A DNA stretch of 64,000 nucleotides from Terribium retamae (GCF_022347545.1 NZ_JAKREW010000011.1:62001-126000); one strand, 5' to 3'; shown: positions 8,384-17,147, counted from the stretch's first letter. The notes: generated from the sequence alone by a model not told the origin. Program-made: numbers and translations.

Positions 8384-8902
8384 ATGAAGACCACGCTGAC
8401 CACTCACACCGGATTTCGCTTTGAGGTCCGCCGCGCACGTCCGGCTGATGAACCGATCGTGGCCGAGTTCTTCAAGCATGTTACCCCCGAGGATCTCCGT
8501 TTCCGCTTCCTGGGCACGATGAAGGAAGTATCTCATGAGCGGTTGGTGGCGATGACCCGCTCCGATGATCCGAGTATTCACAACTTCCTCGCATTCTCCG
8601 CCGACGGCATGCTGATCGCAGTGGCCACGCTCGCCAGCGATGAGACAGGGAAGCGTGGTGAGGTCGCGATCTGCATTCGCCAGGACCGCAAGCATCTCGG
8701 CGTCGGCTGGGAGTTCCTGCGCCATATCGCACGCTTTGCCCAGGAGCACGGCCTCGAAGCGCTACAGTCGATTGAAGACCGTGAGAACCACGCCGCAATC
8801 GAACTTGAGCGTGACATGGGCTTTACCGTTTCGACCGCTCCCGACGATCCGACGCTCGTCGTGGTCGAACGCAAATTGGGCACGACTGCCTTGCCAACTT
8901 AA
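8384..8902 (+). CDS. Stand-alone GNAT acetyltransferase, paralogue of the Pat C-terminal domain
   Basis: A 172-residue GNAT protein. The start at 8384 is chosen because of the GGAGAAAG site 4-11 bases upstream and because it gives a family-typical N-terminus. It aligns by eye along its length with the GNAT domain of the acyl-CoA synthetase at 1199-3925: RPAD, then LRFRFL (LRLRFL in the fusion), then GVGWEFL (GHGLGWELL in the fusion), then an ENH loop. It lies 43 bp after the FixK-like regulator gene and is probably cotranscribed. It may acetylate proteins, perhaps metabolic enzymes, without the ligand-sensing module of the fusion protein. The acceptor is unknown. Confidence 0.85.
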   Translation: MKTTLTTHTGFRFEVRRARPADEPIVAEFFKHVTPEDLRFRFLGTMKEVSHERLVAMTRSDDPSIHNFLAFSADGMLIAVATLASDETGKRGEVAICIRQDRKHLGVGWEFLRHIARFAQEHGLEALQSIEDRENHAAIELERDMGFTVSTAPDDPTLVVVERKLGTTALPT

Positions 8903-9083
8903 GATCATCCTTCCGGGACGACTGTCAGCAAGCCGTGCCAGCTTGGCGCGGCTTGTTTCTTTTTCTGCCGAGAGATTGATGAAACGTCGATGAATTGCTG
9001 CGCATGAAGTATTATCGACCTAAGCGTTCTGCAGCCAAGTGGAATCACTTTGCCACAAAAATGCTGCGAAAACAGTAATTTAG

Positions 9084-9120
9084 ATCGTTTCGCGTTTTGG
9101 TAAAAAACGGAAACGCTCTA
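9084..9120. repeat. Intergenic palindromic repeat (copy 1) at the nitroreductase stop
   Basis: On the minus strand the TAG stop of the nitroreductase gene runs into AGCGTTTCCGTTT, followed by an imperfect complementary arm (GCGAAACGAT). A related element (TAG-CGCGTTTCCGTTT) sits in the same position after uxaC near 46910-46937. It is probably a dispersed rhizobial repeat that forms a 3' hairpin. The rest of the 215-bp gap from 8903 holds nothing I can name. Confidence 0.5.
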
Positions 9121-10257
9121 GGCATCGGTTGGGATCAGAACCGCTTCCACTTGCCTGCGCGGTGAATAGGGAAGCACTGGGCCGTAGCCGAAACGCATCA
9201 CGATATCTGGGCGGCGGCCGGACATTCCGACTAGGCTTGCTAGCTGCGCTCTGAGGGCCGGGACTTCGATCGGTTGGTTGACAAAGGCGTGTTTCAGGCC
9301 GAGGGCGGTCGCCTGCAGGGCGAAGCGCTGGCAGGCGCGACCGGCACGCACCCAATGCTCCTTGTCGTCGTGCTCTGACACGAAGATCGCGATCCCAGCG
9401 GACGAGCGAAGCTGCCGAGCGTATTTGTCGTTTTCCTTCGCGGCATCGAAGAAGAAATCAAACAGGAGGCCGCCGAGCCAAGGCGGCGCGGAGGGGTTGC
9501 CGCTCGCCGCGCTGAACAGACCATCACCAGTTTCAAGCGCCTGGCGCGGATTGAAGCGCAGCCAATGTTTCAGCTCGCGCTCGAACGCCGGATCCGCCAT
9601 CTGCATTGTGTTTCCCGAAACGACAAAATCAAGGACTCGTTCGATCTCCTGACCATCGGTTATAAGGTGCAGGTCGACGCCAGGAATGCAGCTTGCGGCG
9701 GCTAGAAGTACCAGATCGGCGGCAGTGACGGATCGTCCGTCATATTCGGCGCGGGTTGACTGACGCTCGGGGATCGCCGCGAACAGAACCGAGCGTTCGG
9801 CTGGCCCGGCGCCGAACTCGAGAACCACAGAGCCGTCACCACTTGCATCGAACCGCGGTTCGCCGCGCCAGCCCTGCTCTGCCGCAGCAATGGCCAGGTT
9901 CTCGGCAGCGCAGCCTAAGCTGGCGAACAGGTGGTGATCATCGGGATCGACCACAGGCGTACGGCGGGTGAAATCCGGAAGGATTGTGATGCGGCCTTGC
10001 CCGGTACGGAAGCGCCAAGGCTGGGTATTGTGGCCATTTGCCGCCAGCGTTGCGTAGCGAATGAGGTCTATGAGGGCCGGAGGTTGAGCGAGCTTTGCCC
10101 GCGTGGCCGCCACAGCAGTTGCGTAGCCCTCCATCGAGCCTATACGCGAGAAGCTAAAGGCTGCGGCGCTCGCCAGCGCCAGCGCACTCCCGCCAACAAT
10201 CACCCGCCGCCTGTTCACAGCCCGCGCCCTCACTTGATAAGCAACAAGGTACCGCAT
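9118..10257 (-). CDS. Acg-type nitroreductase-family protein with Tat-like signal
   Basis: A 379-residue protein. The N-terminus has a twin-arginine motif (NRRRVIVGG) followed by a hydrophobic stretch, suggesting Tat export or membrane anchoring. The body is an FMN-nitroreductase fold of the Acg class, with the NTQPWRF segment typical of FMN binding near residue 75. Acg proteins of mycobacteria are dormancy-regulon members proposed to sequester or use flavin. It follows mgtA in the same direction after a 118-bp gap, with two one-mismatch FixK-like sites (10234-10247 and 10273-10286) close to the start. The start may be the ATG at 10257 or a GTG at 10233; neither has a convincing SD. Confidence 0.8.
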   Translation of the reverse strand: MRYLVAYQVRARAVNRRRVIVGGSALALASAAAFSFSRIGSMEGYATAVAATRAKLAQPPALIDLIRYATLAANGHNTQPWRFRTGQGRITILPDFTRRTPVVDPDDHHLFASLGCAAENLAIAAAEQGWRGEPRFDASGDGSVVLEFGAGPAERSVLFAAIPERQSTRAEYDGRSVTAADLVLLAAASCIPGVDLHLITDGQEIERVLDFVVSGNTMQMADPAFERELKHWLRFNPRQALETGDGLFSAASGNPSAPPWLGGLLFDFFFDAAKENDKYARQLRSSAGIAIFVSEHDDKEHWVRAGRACQRFALQATALGLKHAFVNQPIEVPALRAQLASLVGMSGRRPDIVMRFGYGPVLPYSPRRQVEAVLIPTDA

Positions 10258-10375
10258 CGCTAAGTGGAGACCTTGATTTCGCGCAAGGCGCCTGGATACG
10301 GTCGGCAGGGCGGCATCGGTCGACCTTGTTTCTGTGGTCTTCGTCCCTTTCGTCCCATTCTGGCTGAGCGGAGCT

Positions 10376-13006
10376 CTAGCGCGCGGCGCCCGTCCATCTG
10401 CGTTTTAAAATACGCGGATCAAGCAGGCTTTTCGCTTTGTGCCTGTTGTCGACCTCGTGGTCGAAAAGCCAATGTTTGGTCCATTCCGAAACCAAGACGT
10501 AGAATCCGGCTATTCCCAGCAAGCCCAGCAACACGTGCAAAGGCAAAGGGACCAGACCAAACCAGGTCGACACGGGCGAATAGGGAATGAAAACAGCAAC
10601 AGCAGCCACCGCCGTAACCAGTATGGCGAGCAGTCGACTGGGACGGCTCGCCCAGAATGCCTTGCGCGTGCGTATGACAAGCAAGATCACAAGTTCGGTC
10701 ATAACCGACTCGATGAACCAGCCAGTCTGAAACATGGAGGCGCTTGCTTTCACGTAATAGAGCAGGAAAGCAAAGGTCGCGAAATCGAATACCGAACTGA
10801 CGAGCCCGAAGCTCACCATGAAGCGCCTGACGAAATGAATGTTCCAGTGGCGCGGCTGCCGCAACTGATCGGCGTCGACATTGTCGCTTGCAATGGCCAG
10901 CGAAGGGATGTCGGACAGAAAGTTATTGAGCAGGATCTGCTTGGCCAGCAGCGGCAGAAACGGCAGGTAGAGCGACGCGGCGGCCATACTGATCATATTG
11001 CCGAAATTGGCGCTCGTCGTGATGGAAATATACTTCATCGTGTTGGCAAACGTCTTGCGCCCATCGTCCACGCCCCGCACAAGCACGCCGAGATCGCGCT
11101 TGAGCAGGATGACATCAGCGGCCTCTCGAGCGACATCGACAGCGCTATCGACAGAGATGCCTATGTCCGCCTCGTGAAGCGCCGGCGCATCGTTGATGCC
11201 GTCACCGAGATAGCCGACGACATGGCCGCGTCTGCGTAGCGCTTCCACGATGCGCTCTTTTTGGTTGGGATCGATCTCCACGAAGAGCTCGGTGTCTCGG
11301 ACCTTGGCGAAAAGGGCATTTTTCGTCAGCTTCCCAAGATCTTCGCCCGTCAGGATTCGATCCGAACGCAGGCCGATCGCCTGGGCCAGGTGCGCCGCCA
11401 CATAGCGGTTGTCCCCGGAGATCATTTTCACGCAAATACCGCGATCGGCTAAAGCCTGCAGCGTTTCCCGCACACCTTGCTTTGGCGGGTCGAGAAAAAG
11501 CAGGAATCCGGCGAAAGTCAGCGAGCTTTCATCGTCGCGACTGAATTTCTCCTGCCCACGAAAACGCCGGATCGCCACCCCCAGAACGCGATAGCCCTGG
11601 CTGCTCCATATCCGAAACTTTTCCTCGATCGCTTGACGTTGAGCCAAATCAAGAGGTCTTCTATCGCGGCAATCGCGCACGAACGCGCACACCTCAAGCA
11701 CGTTTTGGACGGCGCCCTTGGTAACCAGCAATTGTCCGCCAGACCTCTGCTGCACAACAACGGACAGTCGCTTGCGAACAAAGTCATATGGGATCTCGTC
11801 GACCTTGGACCACGCTGACACCCCTGGAGCAGGTTGCGTATTGGCGATCGCTTCATCGAGCGGATTTTTCAGCCCGGTCTGCAATGTCGCATTGAGCTGG
11901 GCCCAAAGCAGGATCTCATCTGAAGGGTTTCCCTCCCGGTCGAACCAACCATCGAGATGGATGACACCTTCTGTCAGTGTCCCTGTTTTGTCCGTGCAAA
12001 GCAGGTCCATGCTGCCCAGGTTCTCGATTGCATCCAGACGGCGTACGATGACACCACTGGCAGCCATCACGCGTGCCCCTTTCGCGAGGGTGACACTGAT
12101 GATGGCCGGGAGAAGTTCCGGTGTCAGGCCGACGGCCAGGGCAAGCGAGAAAAGAAGGGATTCAATCAATGGCCGGTGGAGCATCAGATTGGCCATGAAA
12201 ACTATTAAGACGATGACCAGCATGATCTCGGTCATCAGATGGCCGAACTGCCTGATCCCACGCGCAAATTCAGTCTCGGGCTCGGCTCGCTCAAGTGCTT
12301 CGGCGATCGATGCGAATTCCGACTGAGAACCCGTCGCCACGACGAGCGCCTTGGCAGTTCCGCTTCGCACCGACGTACCTGCGAACACCACATTTGTACG
12401 CTGAGCCAAGCGCGCATCGGGGGAGCTAGGGCCGACTGACTTGATCACCGGAAAGGTTTCGCCGGTCAAGGCCGCTTCGCTGACGTTGAAATCCCGCGCT
12501 TCAAGTATGACGCCGTCCGCCGGAATAAGGTCTCCAGCCGACAGGCTGATCACGTCACCGGGAACGAGGTCTTCAACTTTGACCGTGGCCTCCATCCCAT
12601 CCCGTAACGCCAGCGCTTGGCGCGACATGCGCTGCCGAAGTGCCTCCATCACTTGCGAGGCACCGTATTCTTGCGTGAAACTCAGAATGCAGCTGGCCAG
12701 GACGATCGCACCGATAATTATGGCTTCATGTCCCTCGCCGACAAATGCCGACACAAGCGCGGCAAAGACGAGAATGAGGACGAGCGGACTACGGAATTGG
12801 CGAGCGAGCGTCGCAAGGGCCGTGGTGCCGGGACGAACGCTCAGCAGATTGCGACCATATGTTGCGAGCCGTGCCTTCGCATCGGCGCACGAGAGACCAG
12901 CCGGTGAACTTCCCAGATCGTTCAACAACACGTCTTGACCCAGCGCCCAGTAAGCGCTGCCGTCGAAGATCGCCGGATGGCTGACGGTTCGTTTCTCGCT
13001 TGTCAT
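10376..13006 (-). CDS. mgtA: Magnesium-importing P-type ATPase
   Basis: An 876-residue P3A-type ATPase. The start at 13006 begins MTSEKRTVSH, preceded by GGCGGA; an in-frame upstream ATG at 13120 would overlap the stress-protein gene and add a non-homologous tail. It shows the actuator TGE (LTGETFPV), the phosphorylated D339 in CTDKTGTLTEG, the hinge GDGINDAPAL and about ten membrane helices. MgtA/MgtB pumps import Mg2+ across the inner membrane at the cost of ATP. It lies 44 bp downstream of a universal stress protein gene and is probably cotranscribed from the FixK box at 13925. Low-oxygen control would be unlike the PhoP-driven control known in enterics. No Mg2+-sensing leader is visible. 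Confidence 0.92.
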   Translation of the reverse strand: MTSEKRTVSHPAIFDGSAYWALGQDVLLNDLGSSPAGLSCADAKARLATYGRNLLSVRPGTTALATLARQFRSPLVLILVFAALVSAFVGEGHEAIIIGAIVLASCILSFTQEYGASQVMEALRQRMSRQALALRDGMEATVKVEDLVPGDVISLSAGDLIPADGVILEARDFNVSEAALTGETFPVIKSVGPSSPDARLAQRTNVVFAGTSVRSGTAKALVVATGSQSEFASIAEALERAEPETEFARGIRQFGHLMTEIMLVIVLIVFMANLMLHRPLIESLLFSLALAVGLTPELLPAIISVTLAKGARVMAASGVIVRRLDAIENLGSMDLLCTDKTGTLTEGVIHLDGWFDREGNPSDEILLWAQLNATLQTGLKNPLDEAIANTQPAPGVSAWSKVDEIPYDFVRKRLSVVVQQRSGGQLLVTKGAVQNVLEVCAFVRDCRDRRPLDLAQRQAIEEKFRIWSSQGYRVLGVAIRRFRGQEKFSRDDESSLTFAGFLLFLDPPKQGVRETLQALADRGICVKMISGDNRYVAAHLAQAIGLRSDRILTGEDLGKLTKNALFAKVRDTELFVEIDPNQKERIVEALRRRGHVVGYLGDGINDAPALHEADIGISVDSAVDVAREAADVILLKRDLGVLVRGVDDGRKTFANTMKYISITTSANFGNMISMAAASLYLPFLPLLAKQILLNNFLSDIPSLAIASDNVDADQLRQPRHWNIHFVRRFMVSFGLVSSVFDFATFAFLLYYVKASASMFQTGWFIESVMTELVILLVIRTRKAFWASRPSRLLAILVTAVAAVAVFIPYSPVSTWFGLVPLPLHVLLGLLGIAGFYVLVSEWTKHWLFDHEVDNRHKAKSLLDPRILKRRWTGAAR

Positions 13007-13050
13007 TGTTGTCCGCCGTCTTGCCTCAGTAATGGACTGCGGCCGGACCC

Positions 13051-13863
13051 TCAGTTCGACAAGAGGCGATTGATGCCACGTTCGGCCATCAACGTGCGGG
13101 TGATCCCCCCAAAGGCCCATTCCCTCAGCCGACTGTGGCCGTAAGCTCCAGAGACGATCAAATCGGCGCCGATCATGTGCGCGAATTCCACCAACTGATG
13201 GCCGCCAGGCTCGCCGAACAGCACCTCCGTTCGAGCCGGAACCCCTTGGCTCTTAAGCCACAGCAATATTTCGGCAAGGCTGCTGCGCACATCGGGGCCG
13301 GCCTCGCCTGCCATGGTCGCAACGACAACCTCCTTGGCCCTGATTAGAAATGGCAGCGCGTCGCTCACAGCACGTCTGGCTTCGCGGCTGTCTTTCCAGG
13401 CGACAAGGACAGTCTTGCCGACGAGGTGTTCGGCATTGTTTGCTGCCAACAGGACCGGCCGACCGGCTCCCAGCACCAAGCTGCCAATATCAAGTGCCCG
13501 AAAGGCATCATCCCCTCGATCGTGACCTGTCACAAGAAGGTCCGCCGCCCGGGCTACGGTAATGAGGGCGCTTGTCGGGGTGTGGATATGTTGCATCCAT
13601 CGACCTCCGATCGAGGCGGGAACAAGCTCTTCGAAGGCATCGCGCAACTCGGCCAAGTGCTTCTCAAGCTCCCTGCGCCGAGTCTCCATGATATCGCCTT
13701 CGTAGACGAGGCCCTTTTCGGTTACCACCAAGGGAGGGACATCTGCGGCGGCAAAGCCGATCAGTTGCGCCCCGAAATGCACTGCCAGTGCTGACGCGAG
13801 CTTCACGATCGGTATGGGATCCACGTCAACGGCCAAATTGACGATGACTGTTTTGTAGGACAC
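13051..13863 (-). CDS. Universal stress protein, tandem Usp domains (copy 1)
   Basis: A 270-residue cytoplasmic protein with two Usp folds. The C-terminal one keeps the family-like GAYGHSRLREW motif near the end. The GTG at 13863 is chosen because it gives the N-terminus VSYKTVIVNL, which matches MDYKTILVNL of the second copy at 19362-20183, and has GAGG about 8 bases upstream. The copies share the VAWKDTREARRAV-like segment and the whole C-terminal block, so they are paralogues. A perfect FixK box is centred about 68 bp upstream, and mgtA follows. Usp proteins of this class promote survival under energy limitation; the ligand is unknown. Confidence 0.88.
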   Translation of the reverse strand: MSYKTVIVNLAVDVDPIPIVKLASALAVHFGAQLIGFAAADVPPLVVTEKGLVYEGDIMETRRRELEKHLAELRDAFEELVPASIGGRWMQHIHTPTSALITVARAADLLVTGHDRGDDAFRALDIGSLVLGAGRPVLLAANNAEHLVGKTVLVAWKDSREARRAVSDALPFLIRAKEVVVATMAGEAGPDVRSSLAEILLWLKSQGVPARTEVLFGEPGGHQLVEFAHMIGADLIVSGAYGHSRLREWAFGGITRTLMAERGINRLLSN

Positions 13864-13924
13864 ACCGACACCTCGCTGGGGATGATGGAATGCTTCCAAT
13901 CACACGCTTCAAGCATGCTGCGCA

Positions 13925-13938
13925 TTGACGTCCGTCAA
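13925..13938. promoter_or_regulatory. FixK/FNR box 3 (TTGACGTCCGTCAA)
   Basis: Perfect TTGA-N6-TCAA dyad centred about 68 bp upstream of the Usp/mgtA operon. It is also about 200 bp upstream of the divergent FixJ-like gene. Confidence 0.8.
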
Positions 13939-14132
13939 AATCCATGACGGCATTTCGTACCGGGACAGCGGGTGCTACATCAGTTACATCCCAGCCGAAA
14001 ACGGCCTTCGACGGGCGACGGCCTGAGTAAAAAGCTTGCCTGGACATGGCATCCCCGCTCGGTGTCCGAGCAATCATCGAGGAACCGCTTTGTGGCTCAC
14101 CTTGCGTATTGTTGAGAAGGACGAAACTTCCA

Positions 14133-14744
14133 GTGCCGGATAAAGTCGTTCATGTGGTCGATGATGACGTTGATGTTCGAAAATCCTTGGGGTTCCTCCT
14201 CGCGACGGCCGACTTTGCCGTGCGCCTGCATGACTCCGCCACGGCATTCCTCGCCGCGGCTTCGAGCGAGATCCATGGCTGCATTGTTTCCGATGTGCGC
14301 ATGCCCGGCATCGACGGCATCGAATTCCTGCGTCTGCTGAGAGAGCGCGGATACATGGTGCCCGTCATCATCATTACAGGGCATGCCGACGTTGCGCTTG
14401 CGGTTCAGGCAATGAAGCAGGGGGCGGTCGATTTCATCGAGAAGCCGTTCGAGGACCAAGTGCTGATCGATGCCATCCATTCAGCGCTCGAAAATCGCGA
14501 TCCGTCAGCCACTGCGCGCGCGCAAGCCACTGACGTCCGCAACCACCTGTCCATGCTTTCGCAGCGCGAGCGGCAGGTTCTGGACGGTCTTGTCGCAGGC
14601 CAGCCAAACAAGAGCATCGCTTATGATTTGGGCATCAGCCCGCGCACCGTCGAAATTCACCGCGCAAACGTCATGAACAAGATGGGGGCTGGCAGTCTCT
14701 CGCACCTGGTACGCATGGCCCTGGCCGTCGACTTAAAAGGCTAG
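14133..14744 (+). CDS. FixJ-type response regulator (REC plus LuxR-type HTH)
   Basis: From the GTG at 14133 the protein is 203 residues long, the usual FixJ length. In this numbering the phosphoacceptor is D54 (SDVRMPG) and the conserved lysine is K104 (EKPF), exactly as in FixJ, which supports this start over an ATG at 14046. The receiver domain (about 1-120) is followed by a LuxR-type HTH (LSQRERQVLDGL, then SPRTVEIHRANVM). FixJ is phosphorylated by the haem kinase FixL and activates fixK under low oxygen. No histidine kinase is in this window, so it is an orphan here. Linkage to a FixK-like gene and FixK boxes suggests the same cascade. Confidence 0.88.
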   Translation: MPDKVVHVVDDDVDVRKSLGFLLATADFAVRLHDSATAFLAAASSEIHGCIVSDVRMPGIDGIEFLRLLRERGYMVPVIIITGHADVALAVQAMKQGAVDFIEKPFEDQVLIDAIHSALENRDPSATARAQATDVRNHLSMLSQRERQVLDGLVAGQPNKSIAYDLGISPRTVEIHRANVMNKMGAGSLSHLVRMALAVDLKG

Positions 14745-14956
14745 CGTGGCGCGGGAAGAACCACATTCTCGGTGATTTCGGAATCCCACAGCCGCCAGTG
14801 CGTTGGGCGAATATCGACGGGAGCACCGGTGACGACGTTGCGCCAACCGCCTCGCTCTCTTTGGCAGGGAAATATGAGGGCGTGTACGCCATCCTGATCT
14901 ATGACGGCAAGTTGGAGATCTTGGCCAAGGGGCGCATTTGCGACGGGATTCCACAT
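14741..14956 (-). CDS. Small conserved hypothetical protein (71 aa)
   Basis: A 72-codon frame from ATG 14956, convergent with and overlapping by 4 bp the FixJ-like gene. The sequence looks like a genuine soluble protein: MWNPVANAPLGQDLQLAVID, a DGVHALIFPC core and a C-terminal VDIRPTHWRLW. I recall this pattern from small rhizobial proteins of unknown function but cannot name a family. An ATG at 15004 would add 16 residues, but it overlaps a near-FixK site (TTGATTTTGATCAT, 14991-15004). SD sites are weak for either start. Confidence 0.55.
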   Translation of the reverse strand: MWNPVANAPLGQDLQLAVIDQDGVHALIFPCQRERGGWRNVVTGAPVDIRPTHWRLWDSEITENVVLPAPR

Positions 14957-15436
14957 TGCGCCAGTCTGCTGAAAGCTTGAGCCTCGCGCTTTGATTTTGA
15001 TCATTTTTGCGCATGGCCACCGACAGATTTTATCCTCTCGCAGAGAGTAAGCACGTCCGGCCCTGCCGGTTACAAAAGCCAAACTGCCTCACGCGGGTCC
15101 ATAATCCCGTTTGGTTCGGATCAAAAGATACTGATGGGCTCGATGCTTGAATGCAGATCGACAAGAAGAGGCAAATTCGTTCATGCGCCTGCGACATTGG
15201 GCATCGTTGCACGAACCTTGCTGGTTAGCTCCAATCGCCCCCTAAGCTCTTGCGCATCCGAGGGCTGGGCGCGAAAGCCGGAGGGGACGGTCTTGAGCGG
15301 GCACAAGACAATCTTCGCTGACGAGTGGGCAAGACGCCTCGTGCGGCGAGCCGCGCTGTCACGTTGAGCGCAGTATAGCCGCAAACCCGCGCATATATCC
15401 CCGGTAATCCGCCAGCCTTCCGGCTGCGCTCGCCGC
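14957..15436. other. Intergenic stretch with two near-FixK sites
   Basis: About 480 bp with no convincing gene. It contains TTGATTTTGATCAT (14991-15004) and TTGGTTCGGATCAA (15111-15124), each one base from the perfect box, both upstream of the small protein gene at 14741-14956. A 77-codon plus-strand frame (15134-15367) shows no protein-like features. Confidence 0.5.
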
Positions 15437-15823
15437 CTAGGGCTTTTCCACGCGCGCCACCTGGTAGGTGTGCAGCGCATTCTTGCGGCCGATCGAGACA
15501 TACTCGCCGGTGACGAACCGTTCCTCACCCAGCCGAAACCCAATTTCGTCGTCCTGGTCGCCTGCTTCATAGTCGAAGTACCACTGACCGCCTGGCTTGC
15601 GGCGAAGGTGTCCGACGCGCGTTTCACCATCGCCGTTGAAACGCCGGACCCGGCACAGAGCCTGATGCGTCTTCCATTCATGAGGATCAAGCTGACCTTC
15701 CTCATCCAACGGCACCAAAAGATCGTAACCTGCATTTTGATCGCCGCCGGGGTGCCCCTTTTCGCGGGCGAGCAAAAGCCGCACATGACGGAATCTCGGT
15801 GTCAGGTCGGTCACTAGGGTCAT
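15437..15823 (-). CDS. Conserved hypothetical protein (128 aa)
   Basis: A 128-residue, charged, soluble protein with no membrane segment. The start at 15823 begins MTLVTDLTPRFRHVRL. The conserved-looking core includes YDLLVPLDEEG, the HQALCRVRRF segment and GEYVSI. I recall it as a recurrent alphaproteobacterial protein of unknown function in low-oxygen clusters; no domain can be named. It has its own promoter candidate: a perfect FixK box centred about 58 bp upstream that overlaps the stop codon of the preceding MgtC-like gene. It may therefore be expressed both from that box and by read-through. Confidence 0.75.
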   Translation of the reverse strand: MTLVTDLTPRFRHVRLLLAREKGHPGGDQNAGYDLLVPLDEEGQLDPHEWKTHQALCRVRRFNGDGETRVGHLRRKPGGQWYFDYEAGDQDDEIGFRLGEERFVTGEYVSIGRKNALHTYQVARVEKP

Positions 15824-15874
15824 GGTCGTTTCCTTTCTTCTCACCAAGGATGCGCAGCCGGCAGGAAACGCGCT

Positions 15875-15888
15875 TTGATCCGTGTCAA
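15875..15888. promoter_or_regulatory. FixK/FNR box 4 (TTGATCCGTGTCAA)
   Basis: Perfect TTGA-N6-TCAA dyad centred about 58 bp upstream of the 128-residue protein gene. Its last four bases overlap the TGA stop of the upstream MgtC/DUF4010 gene. Confidence 0.75.
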
Positions 15889-17147
15889 AAGGCTGGCTCG
15901 GAAATCGTCATCAAGAAAGGCGTGGCCGCCAGTCCTGCGGCCAGCAACGTTGCCATTGACAAAGGAAACCAGAAACGCAGCGGAGCCGTGATCATCGCCA
16001 GCACCAGCCTCAGCAGCGCGTTAAGAGCCATTGCCAACAAAACCGCCTTGCCGGCAGCTTCCGGCGTTATTGCAGTCCCGACGAGGCGAAGCGCGCTCAA
16101 CACTGCAACGTCGACATCAACTGCGCCCGACAGCGCCGACGTCAGGAGCAATCCTGGCGTGCCGACATGAGCCGCAATCGCGCTGCTCGCAACCGCCACC
16201 GCTGCCAGCATAAGCGCAAAGGCCAGCAGCGGACCTAGATCGAAGGGGCTGCGTTGAGGCGGTTCCAGTGTGGTCGTATCGGCGCGCTTGAGGAGAAAAA
16301 TCGCTCCAGCGAATGCGAATGTCGCTGCCGCTGCCAAGGCGGGCAAGGCGATTGCCGCAAGGACCGCCGGCCCGATGACAGCCACAAGCAAACACACGCG
16401 CATGATCGAAACCATAGCCGCCAGCGATGCCGCGCCAGCCAACGGTATCGGCGCGTCACCGGCCTTGGCGCTACGCCCAAGGGCGAGCGTAACCGCCGTC
16501 GAGGATACCAGCGCGCCGCTGACTGCGCTGACAATGAGGCCTCGCGTCGAGCCGAAAACCCGCACGGCGATATAGCCAAGATAGGAGATGGCGGCGGTCA
16601 AGACGGTGAAAAGCCAGATTTGTCGCGGGTTCACCGCGGCCCATGGATCGATAGTCCGATCAGGAAGTAGCGGCAGGATGACAGCGGTCATGACCGTAAG
16701 GATCAATGCTGATCGCAGCTCGACCCAAGTCAGACGCTTGAGCATGCCATGCAGGTACTCCCGGCTGGCAAGCACAGCTGCGAGCGCAGCCCCCACACCT
16801 GCTGCCACTTGCATGTCCCCGACGACTGCCAGGGCGCCAAGTGCAAAAACGCCAAGCCCGGCGATCACCCCCGTCGCACTGAAATCGTCATCCTTGGTAG
16901 ATTCTCGCATCTTGTAGAGCGTAAAGATCGCCGCAAAACTGACGAAACCAGTAACGAATATCGCGACCGATCCCATCGTCTGGGCAAGTGCCGCAAAGAT
17001 GCCTCCCAAGAGCCCCACGATTCCGAAAGTGCGTATGCCAGCGACGCGGCTGTGATCGGGTTCGTCGCGCTCGCGCCACCCGCGTTCAAAGCCAACAAGC
17101 AAACCGATTGCGAGGGCAAGCCCCAGTCGGAAGGGCAACGTTTCCAT
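15885..17147 (-). CDS. MgtC/SapB-DUF4010 membrane protein
   Basis: A 420-residue polytopic inner-membrane protein. The start at 17147 (METLPFRLGLALAIG) puts the MgtC-type N-terminal helix and its LLVGFERGWRERD loop at the usual place; an ATG at 17219 adds a non-homologous tail. The MgtC domain covers about 1-135 and the DUF4010 domain about 170-410, with many Ala/Leu-rich helices. MgtC proteins help bacteria cope with low Mg2+ and modulate membrane potential or the ATP synthase; the DUF4010 part is uncharacterised. It is 88 bp downstream of the pyridoxamine-oxidase-like gene and probably in the same transcript. An Mg2+ pump is in the same island, so a shared ion-homeostasis role is plausible. 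Confidence 0.85.
   Translation of the reverse strand: METLPFRLGLALAIGLLVGFERGWRERDEPDHSRVAGIRTFGIVGLLGGIFAALAQTMGSVAIFVTGFVSFAAIFTLYKMRESTKDDDFSATGVIAGLGVFALGALAVVGDMQVAAGVGAALAAVLASREYLHGMLKRLTWVELRSALILTVMTAVILPLLPDRTIDPWAAVNPRQIWLFTVLTAAISYLGYIAVRVFGSTRGLIVSAVSGALVSSTAVTLALGRSAKAGDAPIPLAGAASLAAMVSIMRVCLLVAVIGPAVLAAIALPALAAAATFAFAGAIFLLKRADTTTLEPPQRSPFDLGPLLAFALMLAAVAVASSAIAAHVGTPGLLLTSALSGAVDVDVAVLSALRLVGTAITPEAAGKAVLLAMALNALLRLVLAMITAPLRFWFPLSMATLLAAGLAATPFLMTISEPAF

Noticed and set aside
13007-13120. 38-residue N-terminal extension of MgtA
   Set aside because: Overlaps the upstream Usp gene and has no family similarity; ATG 13006 gives the expected N-terminus.
14133-14744. Presence of FixJ and FixK-like genes taken as evidence of nitrogen fixation
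   Set aside because: No nif, fixABC, fixNOQP or nod gene is in the window; these regulators also control non-symbiotic low-oxygen responses.
15134-15367. 77-codon plus-strand frame as a gene
   Set aside because: No SD, no protein-like hydrophobic core, and it lies in a promoter-containing gap.
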